Counted from the first letter of the stretch, positions 1-10,400 are shown. The stretch is 64,000 bases of DNA from Nonomuraea fuscirosea (GCF_003001935.1 NZ_PVNG01000007.1:342946-406945), one strand, 5' to 3'. Numbers and translations: made by a program. The notes: generated from the letters alone by a model not told the origin.

Positions 1-840
1 GAGCGCGCCCAGCCGCGCCGCGGACGCGTGCAGCATGTCGCGGGTGGCCGGCATGAAGGCGTGGTCGTGCACGGGCTCGGGCACGGAGTTGGCGGCCAGC
101 CGGAACGCCGCCAGCGCCGCGGTCACGCTCGCCCGCGGGACCTCGGGCAGCGCGCCGTACATGCGCCTGGCCCAGCCGGGCAGCGTGTAGTAGCAGAGCG
201 CGCCGAACGGGAAGTAGACGGGCTTTCCGGCCGAGAGCGGGCGCAGCTCCTTCGGCAGCCGCGGCCAGAGCAGGAACCGCACGGTCGCGGCCGCCTCCGG
301 CGTCACGCGCAGACTGGGGCGTACCCGCTTGAAGTAGGTGTCCATCTCCGCGCGCGAGCCGGGCACGTCCTCCTCGTGCAGCCCCACGTACGTGGCGCTC
401 TTGCGCTGCTCGCGCAGGTAGCGGTCGGCCTGGCGCCCGCTCAGGCCCAGCCCGCCGCGCGTGGTCACCTCCAGGTACGACGACACCTCCGCGCAGTGCA
501 CCCACAGCAGCAGCTCGGGATCGTCCACCCGGTGCGTCCTGCCGGTGGCGGGGTCGTGGACGCGCAGCGCCTTGTGGATGCCGCGCACCCGTCTGCCGAT
601 CTCGTCGGCCTCCCGCGGGCTGCCGAACGTCACCCGCCCGACGAAGTCCGCCGTGCGGCGCAGCCGCCCGAACGGGTCCTCCTGGAAGTTGGAGTTCTGC
701 CAGACGCCCAGCATGGCCAGCGGATGCAGCGCCTGGAGCATGAGACCGCGCACGCCGGCTACCCACATCGAGCGGTCGAGGTGCACCTGCCAGGTGGCGC
801 TCTGGGGTGGCTGGACGACGATGTCTTCGATGGCCGTCAT
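1..840 (-). CDS. MpaB-family (DUF2236) oxygenase, 3' end cut by window edge
   Basis: Reading the minus strand from the ATG at 840 gives 280 open codons to the window edge without a stop, so the gene is partial at its C-terminus. The translation begins MTAIEDIVVQPPQSATW and contains the conserved core LMLQALHPLAMLGVWQNSNF followed by EDPFGRLRRTADF, TFGSPREADEIGRRV and DPELLLWVHCAEV. This is the pattern of the DUF2236 oxygenase family, whose founder is the latex-clearing/MpaB group of b-type-haem enzymes; the His of the ALHPLA segment is a plausible haem or catalytic residue. It lies 13 bp downstream of a hydrolase gene on the same strand, so the two probably share a transcript. Substrate cannot be told from sequence. 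Confidence 0.85.
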   Translation of the reverse strand, partial: MTAIEDIVVQPPQSATWQVHLDRSMWVAGVRGLMLQALHPLAMLGVWQNSNFQEDPFGRLRRTADFVGRVTFGSPREADEIGRRVRGIHKALRVHDPATGRTHRVDDPELLLWVHCAEVSSYLEVTTRGGLGLSGRQADRYLREQRKSATYVGLHEEDVPGSRAEMDTYFKRVRPSLRVTPEAAATVRFLLWPRLPKELRPLSAGKPVYFPFGALCYYTLPGWARRMYGALPEVPRASVTAALAAFRLAANSVPEPVHDHAFMPATRDMLHASAARLGAL

Positions 841-853
841 AGTAAGTACAGAA

Positions 854-1744
854 TTACATGGCGCTGGACCTTGTGTCCAAATAGTGCTTTTCGGCCGCGT
901 TCCAGAACCTGACCAGCGCCGCCGCCGTCGTCTCCGGCGCCTCGACCGCGGGCGAGTGGACGGCGCCCGGCACCACCACGCAGTCCGCGCCGAGCCTGGC
1001 GGCCATCTCCGACTGCGCGTCGGGCGGCCAGCCGTCGTCGTGCTCGCCGTAGAGCACCAGCGTCGGGATCTCCACCTGGCGCAGCTCGTCGGTACGGTCG
1101 CGCATGGTCAGCACCTCCTCGGCCATCCGGGACAGCCCGGTCGGCGAGTTGGTGAGCAGGCGCTTGCGCAGGAACGCGAGGATCTCGTCGGAGACGTCGG
1201 CGGCCAGCGCCTCGGGCTCCAGTCGGTGCTGCCAGACGTGTTCGAGACCCAGCACGGGGATCTCTTCCATGATCTTCTTGCCGTTGCGGGCCCGCCTGCC
1301 CTCGATCGCGCCGGGACCCGAGCCCATCAGCGTGAACGACGCGAACTTCGTCCGCCCGTCGACGACCGCCTCCCTGGCCACCAGCCCGCCGAAGGAGTGG
1401 CCGACCAGATGGACGGGATCGCCGCCGCCGACCACCTGGGCGAGCAGGTCTACGTCCGCGCCGAGCGCGGCGCACGTGTAGGCGTCGGGGGTCTCGGGGC
1501 CCGGGGTCTCGTACTGGCCGCGCAGGTCGATGGCGACGACCCGGCGCCCGGACTGGGCCAGGGTCATCAGGACCGCGATGAAGTCCTCCTTGCTGCCCGT
1601 CAGGCCGGGGACCAGGAGCGCGGGCCATCGCTCGACCACACCACTGACCGGCAGCGCCTCCAGGGCCGCGAACGTGCCCTGTGACGTCTCGATCTTCTGT
1701 GGTGCAACGCCAGGAGGCAGGTCGAGGAATCGCGGCGTACTCAC
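854..1744 (-). CDS. alpha/beta hydrolase
   Basis: 296-residue cytoplasmic alpha/beta-hydrolase-fold enzyme. The nucleophile elbow is GHSFGG (Ser nucleophile); the acid is probably in GEHDDGWPPD and the catalytic His in PGAVHSPAVEAP near the C-terminus. The N-terminal half has the usual PGLTGSKEDF oxyanion-hole region and the strand VVAIDLRGQYETPG. The open frame extends 41 codons upstream, but that part is Arg/Pro-rich with no similarity to the fold. A GTG at 1744 (VSTPRFLDLPPG) is the better start. It is followed after 13 bp by the MpaB-type oxygenase gene. Esterase, epoxide hydrolase or peroxidase-like activity are all possible; no specific substrate is supported. Confidence 0.85.
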   Translation of the reverse strand: MSTPRFLDLPPGVAPQKIETSQGTFAALEALPVSGVVERWPALLVPGLTGSKEDFIAVLMTLAQSGRRVVAIDLRGQYETPGPETPDAYTCAALGADVDLLAQVVGGGDPVHLVGHSFGGLVAREAVVDGRTKFASFTLMGSGPGAIEGRRARNGKKIMEEIPVLGLEHVWQHRLEPEALAADVSDEILAFLRKRLLTNSPTGLSRMAEEVLTMRDRTDELRQVEIPTLVLYGEHDDGWPPDAQSEMAARLGADCVVVPGAVHSPAVEAPETTAAALVRFWNAAEKHYLDTRSSAM

Positions 1745-2095
1745 GTGGGGCAACAATACCCAGAGGTCAGCGCCTCGACACCGGCATGGCCTCGACGCCG
1801 GTGCGGATTCGGGGGAGTTGCGAGGTATCCGAACCCCGCCGATCCGGCCCGGACGCGGGCGCACCATCGGCCGGGTGGGGACGCCCCGGAGGGCCGGACG
1901 CGCAGGGGAACCGGCCTCATGGCACAGTCGGCGCGGCCGTGAGGCCGCGAGAGGAGCCGTGGAGGCTTCTCAGGCCACGCCAGAGCGCATCACCGCCCAT
2001 GGGGGCTCTTCGGCCACCCAGACGCCCGCTCAGGGCCGTCCACGCGCGTCTGTAGCCGCCCCGGCGCCTCCAGGCCCGGCAGTCCGCACGTAAGG

Positions 2096-2257
2096 CCCGT
2101 TCTGCGCAAGGAGCCCGTTCCGCGTCAGGGGCCCGTTCTGCGTCAGGAGTCCGTTCCGCGTCAGGGGCCCGTTCTGCGTCAGGAGTCCGTTCCGCGTCAG
2201 GGGTCCGAGCTGCGTCAGGGGCCCGTTCCGCGTCAGGGGTCCGTACTGCGCGAAAGG
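2096..2257. repeat. nine tandem 18-bp repeats
   Basis: Nine head-to-tail copies of an 18-bp unit close to CCGTTCYGCGTCAGGRGY, alternating between CCGTTCCGCGTCAGGGG-like and CCGTTCTGCGTCAGGAG-like forms, so the higher-order period is 36 bp. One minus-strand frame through it (2030-2302) would encode a GPLTRN/GLLTQN hexapeptide repeat, but that frame has no recognisable domain and no clear ribosome-binding site. I treat this as a non-coding slippage repeat in the 3' region of rhlE. Confidence 0.8.
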
Positions 2258-2290
2258 GGGCTGGACGCGCGGAAGGGGTCTGGACGCGCG

Positions 2291-2356
2291 GAAGGCGCGC
2301 ACCCTGGATGGGGTGCGCGCCTTCCGTCGGGTGCGCGCCCGTGTCGGGCGCGCACC
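2291..2356 (-). terminator. two strong hairpins downstream of rhlE
   Basis: Arms 2291-2304 and 2311-2324 form a perfect 14-bp stem (GAAGGCGCGCACCC) with a 6-nt loop. Immediately nearer the gene, arms 2330-2341 and 2345-2356 form a perfect 12-bp stem with a 3-nt loop. Both lie just after the rhlE stop codon at 2370 on the minus strand. No T-tract follows, which is usual for high-GC actinobacterial terminators. Confidence 0.75.
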
Positions 2357-2369
2357 GGGGTCGTCCGGG

Positions 2370-4442
<2,073 letters not shown>

Positions 4443-4681
4443 ATGAAGGCGGGCCTGCCGGGACCGACGGGCGGAAAACAGCCCCGTGTCGTGGGTCCTC
4501 GCGGTAGAGCCAGCCCTCTCGCGTCATCAGCGACCGCGCACCCGGGGAATCGGGGGTAATCGGGGGATTCCCCCGAATTAACACAGTGCGGTCGCACTTT
4601 CACAGAGCAGTGTACTCGATACCACAACGCTGACCGAGCTTGCGTATGTTCCCGTAGATTCACCGAAGTACGCTGCCTTCC

Positions 4682-5326
4682 ATGAACGAGTCTCCTGGAG
4701 TCGTCGATCTGCTCGGCGTGCTGGCCTATGCGGAGCTCAGCGCGTACGAGCGGATGACCGAGGACGCCGCCACCCTGGCGCCCTCGCTGGCCGACCGGGC
4801 CGCGCTGAGCGAGCTGGCCGTGACCGAGTACGCCCACTTCCGCCTCCTGCGCGACCGGCTGGGCGAGCTCGGCGCCGATCCCGACGCGGCGATGGCGCCG
4901 TTCGTGGCCGCGCTGGACGCCTGGCACGCGCAGACGAGGCCGGCCGACTGGCTGCAGGCGCTGGTCAAGACGTACGTGGGAGACGGGATCGCGCTCGACT
5001 TCTACCGGGAGGCGGCCAGGCACCTCGATCCCTCGATCGCCAAGCTGGTGGACGAGGTGCTGGTGGACGAGGAACGCTCGCAGTTCGCGGTCGAGCGGGT
5101 CAGGGCGGGCATCGAGGCCGAGCCGACCGCCGCCGGGCGGCTCGCGCTGTGGGCACGCCGGCTCGTCGGGGAGGCGCTCAGCCAGGGGCAGCAGGTGGCC
5201 TCGGCGCGGCCGGAGCTGGCTCTGCTGCTGATGGAGTCGCTGGGGGAGGGGCAGACCGATCTCTCCCGGCTCTTCGCGAGCCTGACCGAGGCGCACAACA
5301 AGCGCATGACGGCCATGGGCCTCTGA
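4682..5326 (+). CDS. ferritin-like protein, MiaE-type tRNA hydroxylase family
   Basis: 214-residue all-helical protein of the ferritin-like superfamily. Candidate metal ligands are the Glu residues of AYAELSAYE near 18, E49 and H52 in TEYAHF, and the EExxxF segment VDEERSQF about 75 residues later. That spacing is what a four-helix di-iron carboxylate bundle needs. Actinobacterial members are annotated as ferritin-like or tRNA-(ms2io6A)-hydroxylase-like; the activity here is not proven. It is divergent from rhlE, with an AT-richer promoter gap (4585-4680), and is followed by a terminator hairpin at 5357-5377. Confidence 0.85.
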   Translation: MNESPGVVDLLGVLAYAELSAYERMTEDAATLAPSLADRAALSELAVTEYAHFRLLRDRLGELGADPDAAMAPFVAALDAWHAQTRPADWLQALVKTYVGDGIALDFYREAARHLDPSIAKLVDEVLVDEERSQFAVERVRAGIEAEPTAAGRLALWARRLVGEALSQGQQVASARPELALLLMESLGEGQTDLSRLFASLTEAHNKRMTAMGL

Positions 5327-5356
5327 CCTGCTCCCTGCCTGGCTTCCCCCCTCCCA

Positions 5357-5377
5357 CACCGCCTTGTCTGGGCGGTG
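5357..5377 (+). terminator. hairpin after ferritin-like gene
   Basis: CACCGCC (5357-5363) and GGCGGTG (5371-5377) form a 7-bp stem with a 7-nt loop, 31 bp after the stop codon, followed by CGACTGTTGTG. The remainder of 5378-5730 has no gene I can support: open frames exist on both strands but show no family signature or ribosome-binding site. Confidence 0.5.
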
Positions 5378-5732
5378 CGACTGTTGTGCGGGTTGTCCTG
5401 CGGGGATTGTGCGGCTGTTGTGCGGTTTGTTCTGCGGCGGGTCTGGTCATCGGGCGGCGCGAGGGCACGAAACGGCGGTAGCGTGCCAGACATGAGGGCC
5501 TCGCGCCGCTACGGCAGTTCCTTGACCAGATGTGGGCCGAATCGCTGGACCTCGCGCGCGGTGTTGCGGAGAGGCAGCGCGGAATGCCCGGCGACCGAAC
5601 CGGGACGGGCGTACGTCCCCCGCCGCCGATGGCCCCGCGCCTGCGCACTCGCCCGCCCCGGCACCCACCACTGACCCGACCCCGCCAGGCCGCCCGCGCA
5701 CGGCGAGCCAGGTGATGGCTCGTGCTCGTGAA

Positions 5733-5758
5733 GGGGTACGGCGGTCGAGCCGTACCCC
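5733..5758 (-). terminator. terminator after DUF3107 gene
   Basis: GGGGTACGGC (5733-5742) and GCCGTACCCC (5749-5758) form a perfect 10-bp stem with a 6-nt loop, starting 14 bp past the stop codon of the DUF3107 gene on the minus strand. It likely ends the transcript containing that gene. Confidence 0.75.
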
Positions 5759-5771
5759 CTCCGATGAGTCT

Positions 5772-6005
5772 CTACAGCGTGCCGCCGAAACCGACCGGCC
5801 GGGCCTCGTCCTCGCCGATCTCGACAAACCCGAGCGAGGCCACCGGCACCAGCACCCGCCTGCCCTTCACGTCGGTGATCGAGAAGACGCCGCCGCGATC
5901 GACGGCCAGCGCGTTTCTGATCTCCTCCTCGACCTGCTGGGCCGTGAGCTCGGTCTCGACAACGAGTTCGCGGTGTACGGACCGTACGCCGATCTTGACT
6001 TCCAT
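5772..6005 (-). CDS. DUF3107 small protein (TB9.4-like)
   Basis: 77-residue acidic protein, MEVKIGVRSVHREL to PVGFGGTL, matching the DUF3107 family found throughout Actinobacteria (TB9.4/Rv3208A in M. tuberculosis). The family is short, soluble and of unknown function; the sequence alternates beta-strand-like stretches with a central acidic helix (TAQQVEEEIRNALA). The ATG start has a purine-rich AGGGAGCC about 6 nt upstream. It lies 87 bp downstream of a TetR gene on the same strand, a pairing conserved in the mycobacterial locus, so a regulatory or operon relation is likely. A perfect hairpin follows its stop. Confidence 0.9.
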   Translation of the reverse strand: MEVKIGVRSVHRELVVETELTAQQVEEEIRNALAVDRGGVFSITDVKGRRVLVPVASLGFVEIGEDEARPVGFGGTL

Positions 6006-6092
6006 GGTGGCTCCCTATTCGACGGGCTGGCTCACTCCATCGTGACCGCTCAGGCCGGCGAAAAGGGTGAATGATCGCGGCCAGCGAACGGG

Positions 6093-6725
6093 TTATGCCG
6101 TACGCGGAAAACCGCTGATGCCGCGCCAGGCCAGCCGGGCCATGAGCTGCTCGGCCGCGTCCTTCGGAATCGAGCCGTGGGTGGTGACCCAGTAGCGGGC
6201 GCTCACCTCGGCCATGCCCACCAGCCCGACCCCGAGCAGGTGCGCCTCGTCGCTGGTGCAGCCGGTGTCCTCCTGGATCAGCTCGCTGACCATCTCCGCG
6301 CACTGGCTGAGCGAGTGCTCGACCCGCTGGCGTACCGGCGCGACGTTGCGCAGGTCCGACTCGAAGACCAGGCGGAACGCCTCACCCTGGGAGGAGACGA
6401 AGTCGAAGAACGCGCTGAACGTGGCCTGCACGCGCAGTTTGTTCTCCTGCGTGGAGGCCAGCGCCTCTCTGCACCGGTTGACCATGTCCTCGGCGTGCAG
6501 GTCGAGCAGCGCCAGATAGAGCTCGAGCTTGCCGGGGAAGTGCTGGTAGAGCACCGGCTTGCTGACCCCGGCCCGGTCGGCGATCTCGTCCATGGCGGCC
6601 GCGTGATAGCCGTTCTCCACGAACACTTCCTGCGCGGCGCTCAGGAGTTGCCGGCGGCGGGCCAGACGGGGCAGCCGGGTGCCCCGGGGTTTGGCATCCG
6701 GGGTTGCGGTCACGCGGGTCTCCAT
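6093..6725 (-). CDS. TetR-family transcriptional regulator
   Basis: 210-residue regulator. The N-terminal DNA-binding domain is clear: RRRQLLSAAQEVFVENGYHAAAMDEIADRAGVSKPVLYQHFPGK, with the helix-turn-helix in the DRAGVSKPVLYQHF part. The remainder is the helical ligand/dimer domain (FFDFVSSQGEAFRLVFESDL and following). The frame opens at 6785, but the ATG at 6725 has GAGAGAG 5-10 nt upstream and starts a more typical N-terminus (METRVTATPDAKPRG), so I chose it. It is the homologue by position and sequence of the TetR gene beside TB9.4 in mycobacteria. Ligand and targets are unknown; autoregulation would be usual for the family. Confidence 0.92.
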   Translation of the reverse strand: METRVTATPDAKPRGTRLPRLARRRQLLSAAQEVFVENGYHAAAMDEIADRAGVSKPVLYQHFPGKLELYLALLDLHAEDMVNRCREALASTQENKLRVQATFSAFFDFVSSQGEAFRLVFESDLRNVAPVRQRVEHSLSQCAEMVSELIQEDTGCTSDEAHLLGVGLVGMAEVSARYWVTTHGSIPKDAAEQLMARLAWRGISGFPRTA

Positions 6726-6833
6726 TGCTCTCTCAGCGGGCTGTGCGGACATCCTACGTGCGCGCCGGCCGCGGCCCGGTGACAACGCTCATCACCGGTC
6801 ATCCGTCGCGCACCTCGCCGGCGTCAGCCCAGC

Positions 6834-7073
6834 TCAGCGGTAGTCCTCGTCGTCGAGGTCCACCTCGCGGTCCTGGTCGGCGGCGTCGGCGGGATCGACG
6901 TCGAGCGGCAGCTCACGGCGCAGCCTGCCGGTCTGCGAGCCCAGCTCGCGCTGCTGCTCGGCGGCGTCCGCCTCGGGCGTCTCGATGGACAGCTCCCCCT
7001 CGTCGATCGACACCTCTGCCTCGTCCTCCTCGATGTAGGCCCGCTCATCCCCGCGAATGTCCATCTCCGACAT
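6834..7073 (-). CDS. conserved acidic hypothetical protein
   Basis: 79-residue very acidic protein starting MSEMDIRGDERAYIEEDEAEV and ending VDLDDEDYR. It has no membrane segment, cysteine or obvious fold. The ATG at 7073 is preceded by GAGAGGGG about 7-10 nt upstream, which favours it over the upstream in-frame ATG at 7100. It sits 32 bp downstream of the LigD polymerase gene on the same strand, so it is probably the last gene of that transcript. I cannot assign a function; small acidic proteins of this look occur next to ligD in related actinomycetes, as far as I recall. Confidence 0.7.
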   Translation of the reverse strand: MSEMDIRGDERAYIEEDEAEVSIDEGELSIETPEADAAEQQRELGSQTGRLRRELPLDVDPADAADQDREVDLDDEDYR

Positions 7074-7105
7074 CTCTGTCCCCTCTCGGTGTGGACGCAC
7101 CCAGC

Positions 7106-7978
7106 CTACGCCCGGCGGAAAAGGTCGCCGCGCTTCTCCACTCTGGCGAGTACGTCGGGCGCGGTGAAAACCAGGTCATCAGGATCTTCGCAGCTCTCGA
7201 CCTCTTTCCACGTGAGCGGCGTCGACACGGTGGGCCGTTCCCTGGCCCGCAGCGAGTAGGGCGCGACGGTGGTCTTGGCCGGGTTGTTCTGGCTCCAGTC
7301 GATGAACACCTTCCCCGGACGCAGCTTCTTCGCCATCACGCTGACGACCTCGTCGGGATGCTCCTTGGCCAGGAGCTGGGCCAGCCTCTTGGCGTACGCG
7401 GACGGCTCCTCGCGGCAGTCCCAGTCCGCGTACAGCTGCATGCCCTTGTTGCCGCTGGTCTTCGGCACGGCCGTGAGGCCCTCCTCCTTCAGCGCCTCGC
7501 GCAGCATGAGCGCCACGCGCGTGCACTCGACGATCGTCGCGGGCGGCCCCGGGTCGAGGTCGAAGACGAGCGTGTCGGGCGGCAGCGCCGCGCCGTCCTC
7601 GTCCACGCGCCACTGGGGGACGTGCAGTTCGAGTGCGGCGAGGTTGGCGTAGTAGACGAGCGTGGGCAGGTCCTCCACGACGGCGAAGTCGATCGTCTCG
7701 CGGTTCTTGGTGCTGCCGGGCACGGGCAGGCTGACCCGCCTGACCCAGTCGGGCGTGTGGTCGGGGGCGTTCTTCTCGAAGAAGAACTGGCCGGTGACGC
7801 CGTTGGGGTAACGCTTGACGGTCAGCGGCCTGCCTTCGAGGTGCGGCAGCAGGACGGGCGCGATGCGGCTGTAGTAGTCGATGATCTCGGCCTTGGTGAA
7901 GCCGTACTCGGGATAGAGGACCTTGTCCAGGTTGCTCAGGGCCAGCTCGCGGCCGTCCACCTTGACCGGCACCTTCAT
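7106..7978 (-). CDS. ligD: LigD-type NHEJ polymerase/primase domain protein
   Basis: 290-residue stand-alone polymerase module of bacterial LigD (archaeo-eukaryotic primase superfamily), which fills or extends ends during non-homologous end joining. Visible hallmarks: LSNLDKVLYPEYGFTKAEII, VKRYPNGVTGQFFFEKNAP, the catalytic aspartates in LVFDLDPGPP (DLD), TSGNKGMQLY, and VFIDWSQNNPAKTTVAPYSLR near the end. An upstream in-frame start exists at 8056, but the ATG at 7978 (MKVPVKVDGREL) overlaps the upstream ligase stop as ATGA, so translational coupling is likely. The separate ligase gene and divergent ku next door complete the repair locus; no phosphoesterase domain is fused here. Confidence 0.93.
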   Translation of the reverse strand: MKVPVKVDGRELALSNLDKVLYPEYGFTKAEIIDYYSRIAPVLLPHLEGRPLTVKRYPNGVTGQFFFEKNAPDHTPDWVRRVSLPVPGSTKNRETIDFAVVEDLPTLVYYANLAALELHVPQWRVDEDGAALPPDTLVFDLDPGPPATIVECTRVALMLREALKEEGLTAVPKTSGNKGMQLYADWDCREEPSAYAKRLAQLLAKEHPDEVVSVMAKKLRPGKVFIDWSQNNPAKTTVAPYSLRARERPTVSTPLTWKEVESCEDPDDLVFTAPDVLARVEKRGDLFRRA

Positions 7979-8880
7979 CGCGTGACCTCCGCGGGGAGCT
8001 TGTCGGGGCGCAGACCGCGCCACACGGGATGGCGCAGCCGCTGCTCGTCGGTCCACATCGTGTAGGCCACCTCCCCGACCAGATCGGGCCTAACCCACCG
8101 ATTTCTCCACGGAACCTCGTTGCGGAACGGGCTGCGCGGGATCTCCAGGGGCCGCAGCATCCGGTACAGATCGTCGAGTACGGCGTCGGTGAACCCCGTG
8201 CCGACGTGCCCCACATACGTCAGCCCCTCATCCGTGAACACGCCCATGAGCAGCGACCCGATGCCTCCCGCGCGGCGTCCCTTGCCGGGCTTCCAGCCGC
8301 CGATCACGACCTCGCGGGTGGTCAGGTTCTTCACCTTGATCCACCAGGGCGACCGGGTGCCCGCCCGGTAGGGCGAGTCGAGCCGCTTGGCGACCACGCC
8401 TTCGAGCCCCTGCTCATGCGTGGCGCTGAGCAGGTCGGACGCGCCGGGAAAGTAGGGGGCCGCGCCGATGTCCAGCTCGTCGAGCAGCGCGCGGCGGTCG
8501 CGGTAGGTGAGGTCGAAAAGCGGCGTCCCGTCGAGATAGAGCAGGTCGAACGGCATGTACGTGATCGGATACAGCCGCAGCAGGTCCGGCTCGGGGTCGG
8601 TCAGGTGCATGCGGTGCTGGAGCCGGATGAAACTGGGCCGGCCACGGGGGTCCAGCGCCACGAGCTCCCCGTCGATGACCGCGTTCTCGATCCCGAAGCC
8701 GGAGATCTCCGGATAGCGGCGCGTGTACTCGACCCCGTGCCGGCCCATCAGCCGCACACCGCCGCCGTCGAGGTGCAGCAGGGCCCGGATTCCGTCCCAC
8801 TTGACCTCGAGACCGTACAGATCGCGGTCGGAGGGTAGTTCCCCAGGTACAGCGAGCATCGGTTCGATTGGGTATGGCAT
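7975..8880 (-). CDS. ATP-dependent DNA ligase (NHEJ, LigD ligase-domain type)
   Basis: 301-residue ATP-dependent DNA ligase. Motif I is KWDGIR with Lys as the AMP-accepting nucleophile; downstream are DGELVALD (motif III region), EGVVAKR (motif IV) and WIKVK (motif V), then a C-terminal OB-fold segment (GGIGSLLMGVF, GHVGTGFT). The start was set at the ATG at 8880 (MPYPIEPMLAV), preceded by GGGG with 6-nt spacing; in-frame ATGs at 8892 and 8910 are possible. The stop overlaps the polymerase gene by 4 bp (ATGA). Divergent from ku, with only about 60 bp between the two starts, so both directions likely share a control region. Confidence 0.93.
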   Translation of the reverse strand: MPYPIEPMLAVPGELPSDRDLYGLEVKWDGIRALLHLDGGGVRLMGRHGVEYTRRYPEISGFGIENAVIDGELVALDPRGRPSFIRLQHRMHLTDPEPDLLRLYPITYMPFDLLYLDGTPLFDLTYRDRRALLDELDIGAAPYFPGASDLLSATHEQGLEGVVAKRLDSPYRAGTRSPWWIKVKNLTTREVVIGGWKPGKGRRAGGIGSLLMGVFTDEGLTYVGHVGTGFTDAVLDDLYRMLRPLEIPRSPFRNEVPWRNRWVRPDLVGEVAYTMWTDEQRLRHPVWRGLRPDKLPAEVTR

Positions 8881-8939
8881 TGGTTGCCCCATGACGGGTA
8901 TGTGCCCCAAGGCGAGCTGTTGAGAGCTGAGGAGTGTCC

Positions 8940-9806
8940 ATGCGCAGCATCTGGAAAGGTGCGATCTCCTTCGGACTGGTGACGATCCCGGTCAAGCTCT
9001 ACTCCGCGACAGAACAGAAGGACGTCTCCTTCCACCAGGTGCACCGCGAGGACGGCGGCAGGATCCGGTACAAGCGCGTGTGCACGCTGGACGGCGAGGA
9101 GGTGCAGTACGCCGACATCGCCAAGGGCTACGAACTGGCCTCGGGCGAGATGGTCGTGCTCACCGACGAGGACTTCGAAGGCCTGCCCCTGACCACCTCG
9201 CGCCGGATCGACGTGCTCCAGTTCGCCCCCGCCGAGCAGATCGACCCCATCTACTTCGCCAAGTCGTACTATCTGGAGCCCGACGCGCAGGGGGCGAAGC
9301 CGTACGTGCTGCTGCGCAACGCCCTGGAGAGCTCGGGCCAGGTCGCGGTGGTCAAGGTGGCGCTGCGCCAGCGCGAGTCGCTGGCGACGCTGCGGGTCAG
9401 GGACGGCGTGTTCGTCCTGGAGACCATGCTCTGGCCGGACGAGATCCGCACGCCCGACTTCGGCTTCCTGGAAGAGGACATCGAGGTACGCGCACAGGAA
9501 CTCAAGATGGCCGAGTCCCTCATCACCACCATGGAGTCGGACTTCGACCCCAGCGAATACCACGACACCTACCGCGAGGCGCTGCAGCAGGTGATCGAGG
9601 CCAAGGTCGCGGGCAAGGAGGTCATCCCCGCCCAGGAGGAAGAGGAGGGCGGGCCCGCGGTGGACCTCATGGCGGCGCTGCGGGCGAGCGTGGAGGCCGC
9701 CAAGCGGGAACGCGAAGGGGCGCCGGCCAAGCCGAAGAAGACGGCCGGGAAGTCGAAGAGCGAGGAGAAGGCCCCCGCCAAGCGCAAGACCCGCAAGTCC
9801 GCGTAG
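8940..9806 (+). CDS. ku: Ku DNA end-binding protein
   Basis: 288-residue bacterial Ku, which forms a homodimeric ring on double-strand-break ends and recruits LigD. It starts MRSIWKGAISFGLVTIPVKL, the Ku signature, followed by the beta-barrel region (YKRVCTLDGEEV, YFAKSYYLEP, LLRNALESSGQVAVVKVALRQRE). The C-terminus is Lys/Ala-rich (KPKKTAGKSKSEEKAPAKRK), like the extended tails that help DNA binding in actinobacterial Ku. An upstream GTG at 8934 is in frame; the ATG at 8940 is preferred because GAGGAG lies 5-10 nt upstream. Divergent from the ligase/polymerase operon. A GGGCCCG/CGGGCCC hairpin follows at 9818-9840. Confidence 0.96.
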   Translation: MRSIWKGAISFGLVTIPVKLYSATEQKDVSFHQVHREDGGRIRYKRVCTLDGEEVQYADIAKGYELASGEMVVLTDEDFEGLPLTTSRRIDVLQFAPAEQIDPIYFAKSYYLEPDAQGAKPYVLLRNALESSGQVAVVKVALRQRESLATLRVRDGVFVLETMLWPDEIRTPDFGFLEEDIEVRAQELKMAESLITTMESDFDPSEYHDTYREALQQVIEAKVAGKEVIPAQEEEEGGPAVDLMAALRASVEAAKREREGAPAKPKKTAGKSKSEEKAPAKRKTRKSA

Positions 9807-9817
9807 CAGCCCCCTGA

Positions 9818-9840
9818 GGGCCCGGTCGCGCTGCGGGCCC
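9818..9840 (+). terminator. hairpin after ku
   Basis: GGGCCCG (9818-9824) pairs with CGGGCCC (9834-9840) around a 9-nt loop, 12 bp after the ku stop codon. No T-tract. Confidence 0.45.
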
Positions 9841-10282
9841 GCTCCACCGAGCGCGCTGTGCCGCCCGGTCCTGCTGCACCGAATCCTGCCGTGCCGCCGG
9901 TCTCGCTTCGCCGAGCCCTGCCGTGCTACTGGTCCTCCTTCGCACTGAGCCGTGCCGTGCTGCTGGGTTGCCTCACTGAAGCCTCTTGCTGTGCGGCGAG
10001 CTCGCTTCCGAGCGCTGCTGTGCTGTCGGCTCGCCCGAACCGCTGTCGCTCTGTCCTCTGTAGGGCCGCGTAGGCCGTTCTGCGGCCGTGTGACCTGCCC
10101 GCCGATCCACAGACCGGTCGCTCACCGGGCCGCATCGGGCAGCGCATCGGGCAGCGCATCGGCTCCGGCACAGCTCAGCGAGTCGGCGACGAGTGGATCA
10201 CCAGACGGGTCCTGCCCGGCCTGCCATGTCGATCATCAAATGGGACATATCAGGATAATTCGTGTTACTTCATCGTATAGCC
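9841..10282. other. gene-free stretch upstream of first MPKLKSV gene
   Basis: No frame here has a credible start, ribosome-binding site or family signature. Base composition falls sharply from about 10230 onward (ATATCAGGATAATTCG and following), marking the start of the long promoter region of the small exported protein at 10461. Confidence 0.5.
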
Positions 10283-10324
10283 CTTTAATGCAAGCAATAA
10301 GATTGTTAATGCAGAGCAAAATGG
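10283..10324 (+). promoter_or_regulatory. 42-bp AT-rich conserved upstream element (copy 1)
   Basis: This 42-bp block is identical, except for one base, to the block at 13084-13125 read on the minus strand. Both end 136-137 bp before the start codon of an MPKLKSV gene. It contains two direct half-sites, TTAATGCAAGCAA and TTAATGCAGAGCAAA, about two helical turns apart. AT-rich in a GC-rich genome and conserved better than the sequence around it, it looks like a regulator-binding site; the protein is unknown. Confidence 0.6.
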
Positions 10325-10400
10325 AGCTGTGCCTGTTTGCTAGGCAATCTGCCGGAAATGACAGCTTGTGGATGACTCTTCAGCGGGCGTCCAAGATTTG

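Noticed and set aside
2096..2257. CRISPR array
   Set aside because: Units are 18 bp head to tail without unique spacers, and no cas genes are present.
2030..2302. 90-residue hexapeptide-repeat protein (GPLTRN/GLLTQN) on the minus strand
   Set aside because: It is only the translation of an 18-bp tandem array, has no ribosome-binding site or signal sequence, and sits in the 3' region of rhlE.
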